In this document: positions 54,212-63,166 of the stretch, piece by piece
Layout of the letters: every line of letters begins with the position of its first letter
Numbering within the stretch: position 1 is the stretch's first letter
Source of the DNA: Sphingobacterium sp. UGAL515B_05
Lineage (GTDB): Bacteria; Bacteroidota; Bacteroidia; Sphingobacteriales; Sphingobacteriaceae
Direction: 5' to 3'
Assembly: GCF_033097525.1 (NCBI RefSeq)
Contig: NZ_CP109907.1
Coordinates: 5,518,001 to 5,582,000 of the forward strand
Length of the DNA: 64,000 nt
Notes under the pieces: model-generated
What the model was told of the DNA's origin: nothing
What the model saw: the letters and a program-made list of their open reading frames with translations, nothing else
Databases searched by the model: none
Position numbers and translations under genes: made by a program

Positions 54212-54690
54212 TGTCTTTAAATTTACTTGTTAAACCATGGTATGATTTGATGGCATACCTTTGTATATGGCAGTAAAAATAAAGACACATTTAATTATTT
54301 AAATGATGATTAAATATCTGTAAATGGTCACTTAGAATTCGTAGCTGATCCGTTACTATTCGCAATGGGCACATCATTGAATAACTCGAATTATGGAGCG
54401 AATCGCTTGGAAATAAAAGCGTACAAAGCCTCAATGTAAAGTAACCTACCCTTGAAAAAAAATCTATAGAAACAATACATGAAAGATTCCGAAAAACCAA
54501 GATGTTCACACAGCAAACCTCGTGTTATATCATATTTATATTAAATTACAGTGAACTATAAATAAAAACAGCATTTAATAGCACCTCTATAAAGCTTCAA
54601 AATTTTAAGAAGTTTTACCTACATAAAATCTCTAATATTTTTCTTTATTTCACTTTTAAAATCTATATTTTAAGAAAAAAAGCAAACGAA
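54212..54690. other. intergenic region between divergent operons
   Basis: No gene seen. It should hold the promoters of the leftward secreted-protein operon and of the rightward sigma-factor operon. AT-rich, without a clear operator. Confidence 0.4.
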
Positions 54691-55203
54691 ATGTTATCCA
54701 CAGAATATTATTTTAACAAATATTTTCTGCAACTCAGTGTATTTGCATTTCCATGGGTTGGTTCAGAGGAAATTGCAAAAGACATCGTGCAGGACGCATT
54801 TATCGTTCTAATGGGTAGACAGGACTTACTACAAAAGGGAGAGCCCGTCATTAAAAGCTTCCTTTATAGCTCTGTAAAAAATCTAGCAATGAATATCAAG
54901 CGGAGAAATGTGGTATTTGATCGTGTACGGAACCAATTTAACACTGACCAACCGGATGACAATGATATCCTGGATAATTTAATAAATGCAGAATTGATTG
55001 GAGCTCTTCATCGGGAACTTAATGAACTGCCCGAAGGTTGTCAACGAATCTGCCGTTTAATCTATCTAGACGGAATGAAGTATGAGGAGGTCGCACAGGA
55101 ACTCAATGTTTCCGTAAATACGGTTAAAACACAACGTATGCGTGCGATAAACCTGCTAAAAAGAAAATTTTTAAGCCTACTTTTTACATTTTTTACACTC
55201 TAA
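54691..55203 (+). CDS. ECF-type RNA polymerase sigma factor
   Basis: 170 residues. Region 2 reads EEIAKDIVQDAFIVLM near residue 35, and region 4 reads LPEGCQRICRLIYLDGMKYEEVAQELNVS with the HTH continuing NTVKTQRMRAINLL. This belongs to the FecI-like ECF group linked with FecR and SusCD in Bacteroidota. It should direct transcription of the susCD genes downstream when released by its FecR-type anti-sigma factor, encoded 86 bp further on. Confidence 0.93.
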   Translation: MLSTEYYFNKYFLQLSVFAFPWVGSEEIAKDIVQDAFIVLMGRQDLLQKGEPVIKSFLYSSVKNLAMNIKRRNVVFDRVRNQFNTDQPDDNDILDNLINAELIGALHRELNELPEGCQRICRLIYLDGMKYEEVAQELNVSVNTVKTQRMRAINLLKRKFLSLLFTFFTL

Positions 55204-55289
55204 CACACAACGACTTACAACTAACCCTTAACTTTTTTCCATAAACGAATCACCCATTTCAACACTTCAAGTTATTTAGCTTCTGAATT

Positions 55290-56471
55290 ATGATAGAAAC
55301 CGACAAAATAATATTAGCAGAATTGATTGCTCTTCTTTTGAAAGATGGTGAGTTAGCATCCGACAAAGGGAATCAATTAAAAAATCTCTTACAAAAATAT
55401 CCTGGTGCGAAGGATATCATTCGTCGTCGGCTATCGCAAACTGATATTTATGTTCCATGTGATCTTCACAAGATTGATGTAAGCCAAGAATGGCTGATCA
55501 CACAAAGTAAATTCACGGCGAAGGAAACGATTTTACAACCAAGAAAGAAATACCTCTACTTAAATAAATCATGGTACAAAGCTATTGGAATTGCAGCTAC
55601 TGTACTGCTTGCCCTAACGCTGTTATGGAAAAAACAACAGCACGAAAAACCTGTAAGCTATTTAATTCCTGACAAGATATACGGACATAAAAATGATGTT
55701 CTTCCCGGAGGAGCAGGTGCAATTTTAAAAATTGAGGGGAAAGAAGAAATACGATTAACCGAAAAAAAAGCTAACCAATATTTTGCGCAAGGTATCGAAT
55801 TAAAAGAAGGGCGACTTATATACCCATCTAACTTAACAGAAAACCTAAAAAACACTTTAATAGTTCCCAAACGATCTACCATGATATTAACCCTTAGCGA
55901 TGGGACTAAAGTATGGGTAAATGCTGCCTCTGAGCTCAGCTATAAAACAAATTTTAATAAAAAAGAGAGAAGAGTGACACTAAAAGGTGAAGCCTATTTT
56001 GAAGTTGCGAAAGATGCACATAGGCCCTTTATCGTTGAAACAAATCATATCAATATACAGGCAATCGGAACAGCTTTTAATGTAAATTCCTATCATGCAA
56101 ATACGAAAGTATCATTGACAGAAGGAAAGCTTAAAGTGAGCAACGAAGAGCACGAAATCTATATGAACGCCGGTAGCGAAACGGAGATCGTGGATAAAAA
56201 ACTAAAGACTTTCCCATTAGTCAGTAAAGCCGAAGCCACAGCGTTCAAAGACGGTTATTTTTATTTTAAAAATAAGGATATGCAACAGATACTTGATGAA
56301 TTAAGCCGCTGGTATGGAATTCAGATCGATTGCAAGATCCCTCTAAATAGTGAACGATACGAGGGTAGTATAAAAAGAGATGTAACGCTAGCAGAACTTT
56401 GTAATGTCCTCAAGGATTTGACAGGTTATAAGCTGACCATTGAGAATGATAAACTGATTGTGAACAGATAA
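55290..56471 (+). CDS. FecR-family anti-sigma factor
   Basis: 393 residues. The N-terminal about 90 residues are cytoplasmic, then one membrane segment (YKAIGIAATVLLALTLLW), the FecR domain (about 195-300, with STMILTLSDGTKVWVNAASEL and GEAYFEVAKDAHRPFIV) and a C-terminal DUF4974 domain (YFYFKNKDMQQILDELSRWY onward). It should hold the sigma factor at the membrane until the SusC signalling domain contacts it. The order sigma-fecR-susC-susD is standard. Confidence 0.95.
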   Translation: MIETDKIILAELIALLLKDGELASDKGNQLKNLLQKYPGAKDIIRRRLSQTDIYVPCDLHKIDVSQEWLITQSKFTAKETILQPRKKYLYLNKSWYKAIGIAATVLLALTLLWKKQQHEKPVSYLIPDKIYGHKNDVLPGGAGAILKIEGKEEIRLTEKKANQYFAQGIELKEGRLIYPSNLTENLKNTLIVPKRSTMILTLSDGTKVWVNAASELSYKTNFNKKERRVTLKGEAYFEVAKDAHRPFIVETNHINIQAIGTAFNVNSYHANTKVSLTEGKLKVSNEEHEIYMNAGSETEIVDKKLKTFPLVSKAEATAFKDGYFYFKNKDMQQILDELSRWYGIQIDCKIPLNSERYEGSIKRDVTLAELCNVLKDLTGYKLTIENDKLIVNR

Positions 56472-56609
56472 ACTTACTTAAGGAGGACTTCGTATGTAAA
56501 AAGGAAAAAAACCTAAATTAATATGATAAAAAATGCAGAAGTACGGCAAATACTCCTGCATCAAAATTGAATTAACACTGATCATAAACCATTAATTCTA
56601 TACCAATTT

Positions 56610-59600
56610 ATGAATAATTTATTTTATTCAAAAGGGATCTTATGTCCCGTTGACAAAGGGAAAACTCTGAACCATTTATTAAAAATGAAACTGACAGGAA
56701 TCTTATTGGCGACATCCATGATGGGCGCCTACGCTTCAAGCTCCGCTCAGATTACTTTACACGCCCAGAATACCAGGATTGAAACGGTGCTGGAAAGCAT
56801 TACCAAACAGACTGGTATACATTTTATCTTTAAAGAAGGATTACTAAAAAACGAAAAAGCAACGGTTGAAATCACAAATGTATCACTCGATAAGGCCTTG
56901 GATCAAATTTTCAAAAGCAGCACTTTCTATTACATGTTACATCGTGGCACTGTTGTCATCAAACGTAAAAATGAAGATATTTCTCTGCCAGAACAAAGTA
57001 CATCCGGCATATCCAAACTGCAACAACAAGTCGTAAAAGGGAAAGTACATGATAACAAGGGGAATCTATTGAGTGCAGTCAGCATCTTGCTAAAAGGCTC
57101 CAATACAGGAACTTCATCGAATATGAAAGGAGAGTTTCAACTGACACTCCCCGATGGCAAAAAAGGAACCCTGATTTTTAGTGCAGTTGGATTCAAACAG
57201 CTTGAAATCCCAATTAACAATAAATCGGAGCTGAATGTTATCATGGACGCTGATGAAGTGGGACTTGATGAAGTTGTGGTCGTTGGCTTTTCCGAAGTAG
57301 ACAAAAAGCACATTGCATCTTCCGTATCACAAATGGATATGGAGAAAATAAAAAATCGCCCGATTTTTAAAATGCAAGATGCTTTTTCAGGAACGATCCC
57401 AGGAGTCACAATGATGCGCGGAAACAGTATGCCGGGAAGTGTTCCCGGCACCATTTCCATTCGCGGAATCAGTACCTTACAAAATGCAGACCCCCTAGTC
57501 ATCGTCGACGGAATGGAACAGAGCATCCATGACATTGACCCGAATCAGGTTAAAAGCATTACCGTCTTAAAAGATGCCGCTTCAGCCTCCATGTATGGCT
57601 CCCGTGGTGCAAATGGCGTTATCATCATCGAAACAGAACGTGGACAGACGGGACAGTTTAAAGTCGTTACCAACAACTGGTTTGCTGTCAACAAACCCAT
57701 TGATCTTCCAAAATTTGTCGGGGCTGTCGATTTTATGAAATTACGGAACGAGACCTTAATCCAACAGGGACAGGCTGCGATCTACCCCGAAGAGACAATC
57801 AACCAATATGCCTCTGGAGAATTAAAGGAGGTCAATTGGCTCGATCAAGTCATGGAACGAACTTCGACAGCGATTAATAATAACGCGAGTATATCCGGTG
57901 GTGGCGGTGTCGGTACTTTTAATTTAATGCTCGGCCATATAAAAGAAAATGGCCTCAATAAGATTGAAGGTACTCAGAAGTTTTCAGCCCGCTTCAATAC
58001 AAATATCAACATTGCCGATAAATTTGTATTAATGGCTGACTTCTACGCACACCGTTTACAGGTAGATCGCTTACTAGCAAACGATGACGGACACGGCCTC
58101 TATAAACAGGCTTGGCGCTTGAACCCAACGCAACAAATTTTTTATGATTCTGAACTTCCCGAACACTATATTCTGCATAACAATATCAATCCAATCGCGT
58201 CTATAAAACATGGGGGTACAAAAAACAATATGTATGATCGTAGTACCATCAATTTACGTCCAAAATATAACATCAACAGCAATCTAAATATCGAGGGAAA
58301 TGTCTCCTACATGATTAACAAGTCGGCCAATAAACAAAAAAGACTGACCTACAAGTTTTTCGATGAAAATGGCGCTCCGGCAGCAATTTGGGGGAATGAT
58401 GTCAATGCCTCACAAGGTGTTAGTGAAAGCCAGCTCACCGCACGGATGCTGATTAACTTCAACAAGGAGCTCCGCCAGCACAAAGACAAGATTTATCTAA
58501 CGGCAGGGTCAGAAGTGATGAATTATACCTTCACCGATTTTAGAGAAATCAGCAAAGCTTCCTTTTTCGGTAAACTAAACTATTCTTTTAACAACCGCTA
58601 TATTTTGGAGTTAACCGGACGTTCAGACGGAAGTAGCAAGTTTGCTCCTGGTCATCGCTGGGGATTTTTTCCTTCGGGAGCTTTTGCCTGGAACTTGCAT
58701 AACGAACATTTTTTCAAACCTATTCTCGAGTCTGGTACGGTCAATAACCTTAAGATACGAGCATCCTATGGACTTATCGGAAACGAAAATGTAGCGCCAT
58801 ACCTCTGGCAGGAATCTGTAAACACCTGGGGTTGGACAATACGTGTTCCGAATCCAAAGTTTTCCTGGGAAAAACAGAAGCAATGGAACCTGGGGCTAGA
58901 TGTCAATGCATTTAAAAATAGACTATCCTTTACTGCTGAACTTTATCATAAAAATTCATACGACCTTATTTATGATCAATTTGCCGTTCCTCCGCTCACG
59001 GGATCAAATAGTCTGGAATCTGCTGTCAACATCGGCGCCGTGGAAAATAATGGTTGGGAGCTTTCAGCAAGCTGGTCAGACAAAAAGGATGATTTTTCGT
59101 ATACCCTCGGTGGAATGCTTTTTGATAACCGCAATCGAATGCTCAAAGCAGGCTACGATGAAGATGACAGATTGATCTTTAAAGGCGATAATAACCGAAT
59201 TTGGTACAAAGGTGTTCCAATCAACAATTATTATGGCTTCCAGTCTGATGGCTATTTCCAAACCCAAGAGGAAGTTGATGCAACTCCCGCTAAAATGCCA
59301 AATTCAAAACCGGGGGATATCCGCTATGTGGATAAAAATCAGGATGGTATAATCAACGATGAGGACCGAAGCTACCTGGCAGATCCCCTCCCCCATTATA
59401 ATTATGCAATAAATCTAGACTTTCGATATAAAGGTTGGGATTTCTCGGCATTGGGTCAGGGAATCGGGAAGCGCACGGGCCGCTTGATCGGACAAGAAGC
59501 CTATCCGGTGTATGTTGATGGAAACAGTAACGACCTCGGAGCACCACGTGTTGAATATGTAGCAAACCATTGGAGTCCCGGCAATCCAAATAGCCGTTTT

Positions 59601-59894
59601 CCACGTCTATGGACGGGCCCAAGCCCTAATACGCTACTCAGTGATGTTTGGCTCAGCAACGCAGCTTTTTTTCGCATCAAGTCTCTTCAACTTGGCTATA
59701 CATTTCCTAAAATCGGCAAAAGCATCAAAAATTTTAGAATATATGTTAATGCACAGGATGTATTCACGTTCACGAAATGGGAAGGTCTGGATCCCGAACG
59801 TATTGATGTAGATAGTCCTGGAACAAATGATGGGAACGGAAATTATCCACGTATGGCAACCTACAGTGTTGGACTTAGTGCAAGTATTTTTTAA
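56610..59894 (+). CDS. SusC/RagA-family TonB-linked outer-membrane transporter with STN signalling domain
   Basis: 1094 residues. After a long leader ending in a signal segment (LTGILLATSMMGAYASSSAQ) comes the STN domain (about 50-115, with RIETVLESITKQTGIHFIFK), then a carboxypeptidase-regulatory-like domain (GKVHDNKGNLLSAVSILLKG) and the plug (DEVVVVGFSEVDKKHIASSV, SIRGISTLQNADPLVIVDG, SMYGSRGANGVIII). The barrel fills the rest. The STN domain is the part that signals to FecR, so this transporter controls its own synthesis. Substrate unknown; oligosaccharide or peptide transport is usual. Confidence 0.96.
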   Translation: MNNLFYSKGILCPVDKGKTLNHLLKMKLTGILLATSMMGAYASSSAQITLHAQNTRIETVLESITKQTGIHFIFKEGLLKNEKATVEITNVSLDKALDQIFKSSTFYYMLHRGTVVIKRKNEDISLPEQSTSGISKLQQQVVKGKVHDNKGNLLSAVSILLKGSNTGTSSNMKGEFQLTLPDGKKGTLIFSAVGFKQLEIPINNKSELNVIMDADEVGLDEVVVVGFSEVDKKHIASSVSQMDMEKIKNRPIFKMQDAFSGTIPGVTMMRGNSMPGSVPGTISIRGISTLQNADPLVIVDGMEQSIHDIDPNQVKSITVLKDAASASMYGSRGANGVIIIETERGQTGQFKVVTNNWFAVNKPIDLPKFVGAVDFMKLRNETLIQQGQAAIYPEETINQYASGELKEVNWLDQVMERTSTAINNNASISGGGGVGTFNLMLGHIKENGLNKIEGTQKFSARFNTNINIADKFVLMADFYAHRLQVDRLLANDDGHGLYKQAWRLNPTQQIFYDSELPEHYILHNNINPIASIKHGGTKNNMYDRSTINLRPKYNINSNLNIEGNVSYMINKSANKQKRLTYKFFDENGAPAAIWGNDVNASQGVSESQLTARMLINFNKELRQHKDKIYLTAGSEVMNYTFTDFREISKASFFGKLNYSFNNRYILELTGRSDGSSKFAPGHRWGFFPSGAFAWNLHNEHFFKPILESGTVNNLKIRASYGLIGNENVAPYLWQESVNTWGWTIRVPNPKFSWEKQKQWNLGLDVNAFKNRLSFTAELYHKNSYDLIYDQFAVPPLTGSNSLESAVNIGAVENNGWELSASWSDKKDDFSYTLGGMLFDNRNRMLKAGYDEDDRLIFKGDNNRIWYKGVPINNYYGFQSDGYFQTQEEVDATPAKMPNSKPGDIRYVDKNQDGIINDEDRSYLADPLPHYNYAINLDFRYKGWDFSALGQGIGKRTGRLIGQEAYPVYVDGNSNDLGAPRVEYVANHWSPGNPNSRFPRLWTGPSPNTLLSDVWLSNAAFFRIKSLQLGYTFPKIGKSIKNFRIYVNAQDVFTFTKWEGLDPERIDVDSPGTNDGNGNYPRMATYSVGLSASIF

Positions 59895-59904
59895 AACTAT
59901 ACTA

Positions 59905-61500
59905 ATGAAAAAGAAAATTTTAACCTTGATAATTGCGCTAGCAACGCTGAGTAGCTGCGAAAAATTTCTTGACAAACGAGATCCTACCGCAACATCTTTC
60001 GACGAGTTCTTCAATACTGAAGAAGATTTACGTCGGGTAGTCTACAGTAGTTATTTGGATGTTTTCATGGGACCTGGTGAACGCCGCCTGCTCTTCTATA
60101 TGTTAGATGGTCGCACCGATAACGCCTATGCTAGAATAGAGACAGATCACCATATGATCATTGCCAATGGTAATATGACTAGCAACGCTCGTTTGGCTGA
60201 GTATTACTGGACATTATATAATAAACATGTGGGACGGATCAATACTTATCTTGCTAATATTGACATTCCCTATGTAGAAAATGAATCGATACGACAAAAA
60301 TATAAAGCGATCTTAGAGGCACTACGTATTTGGCATTATTTCAGGATCACTGAAGTTTGGGGCGATGTGCCTTTTGTCCTAGTCCCAGTTACACTTGAAG
60401 AGGCGATACCTCCAGTAACGCCTAAAGCTGAGATACTGACCAAGCTATTTGAAATGAGCCAAGATGTTGCAAATAGGCTCCCTGAAAATGAAGGCACCAC
60501 AAACGCCTATATGTTTAACAAATACTCCTTCAAAACATTGGTCATGCGATACGCTCTTTATAATGGTCGTTATGATCTTGCAGCAACCCTTGCGAAGGAA
60601 ATAATGGATAGCGGCAAATACCAACTCCACCCCCAATATGCTAGCTTATTCAATTATCAGGCAGATAAGACCAATAAGGAATTTATCATCAAATTTGACA
60701 TGGAAAGCCACAATAATTCTGCTACAAATTCCTTTCAGCATCTTGCGCCACAATATAAGACTGGAAATGGACAATCTTATGTTGTTCCTTTGAAGTCTTT
60801 GGTTGATAGTTATTGGACACTACAGGGGCGGCCCATTGATAAATGCCCCTTACATAGTAAGCAAGAATATGAGCTCAACCCCAAATTAAATCGCGATCCA
60901 CGTTATGCCGCTAGTATTTTTGGACAGGGCGACCTATTCAACAAAGAGAAAATAGATATTTATGATTCAAAGAGTCTGTTCTATTATCAAAACTTACGAA
61001 GCAGCCGATCTGGTTATTGGTTTAAAAAATTTGTAGACGAAGCTGATGCTTTTCGTACGGGGGGCAATATGCACTTTCCTTTGGCTCGTTATGCCGAAGT
61101 ATTATTGACCTATGCCGAAGCCAAAATTATGTTGAACAACGTAGATGAATTAGCAAAAAGCTGTATCAATCAGATTCGACAACGTGCGGGACTTGACATG
61201 AGTGTAGCAGATGTCAATCTAACCGTGAAATCTCAACAGGAATGGATCGACTTAGTTCGCAATGAGCGAAGGGTCGAATTTGCCGGTGAAGGCCTGCGCT
61301 ATAGTGATATCCTTAGATGGAAAACAGCGGAAGCAGTCCTCAATCAACCTGCATTGGGTCATATAAGACAAGGTGCAGACGGAAAATCTGAGGTACTTAA
61401 AATTGAAGACAGAAAATTTTTGAAACATCAATACCTCTGGCCTTTCCATGAAAGTAGCTTTCAAGTCGAACCCAACCTGATCCAAAATCCAGGATACTAA
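59905..61500 (+). CDS. RagB/SusD-family nutrient-binding outer-membrane lipoprotein
   Basis: 531 residues from the ATG at 59905, which opens the lipoprotein signal (MKKKILTLIIALATLSSCEKF, Cys18); the frame is open further upstream but overlaps susC. The N-terminal EKFLDKRDPTATSFDEFF is the family pattern, the central helices are TPR-like, and the end VRNERRVEFAGEGLRYSDILRW is the SusD C-terminal signature. It caps the SusC pore as the substrate-binding lid. Only 10 bp separates it from susC, and a terminator follows. Confidence 0.96.
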   Translation: MKKKILTLIIALATLSSCEKFLDKRDPTATSFDEFFNTEEDLRRVVYSSYLDVFMGPGERRLLFYMLDGRTDNAYARIETDHHMIIANGNMTSNARLAEYYWTLYNKHVGRINTYLANIDIPYVENESIRQKYKAILEALRIWHYFRITEVWGDVPFVLVPVTLEEAIPPVTPKAEILTKLFEMSQDVANRLPENEGTTNAYMFNKYSFKTLVMRYALYNGRYDLAATLAKEIMDSGKYQLHPQYASLFNYQADKTNKEFIIKFDMESHNNSATNSFQHLAPQYKTGNGQSYVVPLKSLVDSYWTLQGRPIDKCPLHSKQEYELNPKLNRDPRYAASIFGQGDLFNKEKIDIYDSKSLFYYQNLRSSRSGYWFKKFVDEADAFRTGGNMHFPLARYAEVLLTYAEAKIMLNNVDELAKSCINQIRQRAGLDMSVADVNLTVKSQQEWIDLVRNERRVEFAGEGLRYSDILRWKTAEAVLNQPALGHIRQGADGKSEVLKIEDRKFLKHQYLWPFHESSFQVEPNLIQNPGY

Positions 61501-61509
61501 GGGATCTAT

Positions 61510-61550
61510 AAAAGAAGAATAGCGATCATATTAGCGCTATTCTTCTTTTT
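61510..61550 (+). terminator. terminator of the sigma-fecR-susCD operon
   Basis: AAAAGAAGAATAGCG (61510-61524) and CGCTATTCTTCTTTT (61535-61549) form a perfect 15-bp stem with a T-rich end. It is 10 bp beyond the susD stop. Confidence 0.93.
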
Positions 61551-61778
61551 CTATAACCAAATAATAAGTTTTATCTATCTATAACGTCTTCACTAAAACT
61601 TTTTCACTTTCTTGGGAGACTATCGATTAGCCGGTTCGCTAAAAACATCGTAACAATTCAAGCGGAACTAAGTTGAAATTCTTCATTATAATGTTATAAC
61701 TTTAAACTGATATACAATTAATTAAAACTAATCCCTATACAGTGAGGTTTAATTTTTAGACTCTAAAACTAAATTATT

Positions 61779-62282
61779 ATGGAGACTATTTTAATGAAAG
61801 AAATCGTTCAGCAATTAAAGGATGTGGAGCATACCGACCTGTGGATCGATGAAAATTTTGAAAAAAAATTAGCTACAGTGACCGAATCTACTGTTTATAA
61901 GCGTCCCATCCCAGAAATGCATAGTGTAGCAGAACTAATGTCACATCTTATTGAATGGCGAAAGGAGGTTCTGAGCCGTTTGAAGGGAAATCCACGGGGG
62001 CTCGAAATGAACGAAGCTAGGAATTGGCGGACGAATGACGAACTGGAGACAATAGGCTGGAAAAAGCTATTGGAAGATTTCTGGGATAGTCAGCAACAAG
62101 TTATTCACTTCCTCAAAGACAAAGACGATTCCTTCTTGGACCAGCCCTATAGATATGCGAATACTGATTTTCCACATAACATCAAATATCTCTTGACAGG
62201 CCTTATCCATCACGATTTTTACCACCTCGGTCAGCTGGGTATCATCATTAAATTTTTAAAGCTAAAAGAGACTTCAATGTAG
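61779..62282 (+). CDS. DinB-superfamily protein (third in the window)
   Basis: 167 residues. SVAELMSHLIEWRKEVLSRLKG carries the first His, and GLIHHDFYHLGQLGIIIKFL carries the H...HxxxH end. ATGs at 61779 and 61794 are both possible starts; the first is kept because it begins the frame (METILMKEIVQQL). It is related in fold but not closely similar to those at 29812 and 34575. Function unknown. Confidence 0.85.
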   Translation: METILMKEIVQQLKDVEHTDLWIDENFEKKLATVTESTVYKRPIPEMHSVAELMSHLIEWRKEVLSRLKGNPRGLEMNEARNWRTNDELETIGWKKLLEDFWDSQQQVIHFLKDKDDSFLDQPYRYANTDFPHNIKYLLTGLIHHDFYHLGQLGIIIKFLKLKETSM

Positions 62283-62350
62283 CTTCGGTCATTTTTTTTA
62301 ACGATACTGATTCGACTAGTGTTCATTTAGAAATCAAAACACAGAAGATC

Positions 62351-62947
62351 ATGAAAAGAATATTTTTGACCTTAGCAATTGCATTTTCTATTTTTGCTGT
62401 CCAAAGTTGCGACAATGCAAATACCGACAGTAAAAAAACTGCGGACAGTATCAACGAAACAAAGGCGCCAGAAAACCTAGACGATAATAATACTGCAACA
62501 ACGCCGGTTGCTGTCGGTGAAGACGATGCAAAATTCGTTACTGAAGCAGCAAGCGGGGGCATGGCTGAAGTAGAACTTGGGAAACTGGCGAAGGAAAAAG
62601 GCCAGCATGTGGATGTTAAAGCGTTCGGCGAAATGATGGTTAATGATCATTCTAAAGCAAATGATGAACTTGCGACGCTTGCACAGGCAAAAAATATCAC
62701 ACTACCAGCCAGCTTGGGTACCGATGCGTTAAATCTGAGGGATGAATTGTCCAAAAAGTCGCCTGGAGACTTCGATAAATCTTATATCGAAGATATGGTT
62801 AAAGATCACGAAAAGGATATTAAACTCTTTGAAGACGCTAGTAAAAACCTCAAAGATGCTGAGCCGAAAGCGTTTGTAGATAAAACTTTACCGACACTCA
62901 GAAATCACTTAAACCACGCTAAAAGTGTAAAAGATAAGTTGAAATAA
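62351..62947 (+). CDS. DUF4142 lipoprotein
   Basis: 198 residues with a lipoprotein signal (MKRIFLTLAIAFSIFAVQSC, Cys20) and an acidic, Thr-rich linker to about residue 58. The DUF4142 helical domain follows: FVTEAASGGMAEVELGKLAKE, VKAFGEMMVNDHSKANDELA, YIEDMVKDHEKDIKLFEDAS. The domain is ferritin-like in helix layout, with His in NDHSKA and KDHEKD. Such proteins are envelope or stress-linked with no known reaction. Confidence 0.9.
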   Translation: MKRIFLTLAIAFSIFAVQSCDNANTDSKKTADSINETKAPENLDDNNTATTPVAVGEDDAKFVTEAASGGMAEVELGKLAKEKGQHVDVKAFGEMMVNDHSKANDELATLAQAKNITLPASLGTDALNLRDELSKKSPGDFDKSYIEDMVKDHEKDIKLFEDASKNLKDAEPKAFVDKTLPTLRNHLNHAKSVKDKLK

Positions 62948-63166
62948 TAGCCAAAGACAGGGACTTATATTTAAATATTCGTCCCCGTATTTTTTTAATA
63001 ATACCTTAACTGCCCAAACGATACGAAAACCCGCCTCCAAATATTAACGCACTCCTATCTTTCACTTCCATTTTGACGCAATCGCCCCTTTATTTGTCGT
63101 ATTTCCACAGTGTCTTCTTACCGAATCGTTCTGATATTTGTTAGGTAAATTTTATATCAATCTATT

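Noticed and set aside
59827..59904. longer start for the SusD-like gene overlapping susC
   Set aside because: The lipoprotein signal peptide begins at the ATG at 59905, so the upstream part is only an open frame.
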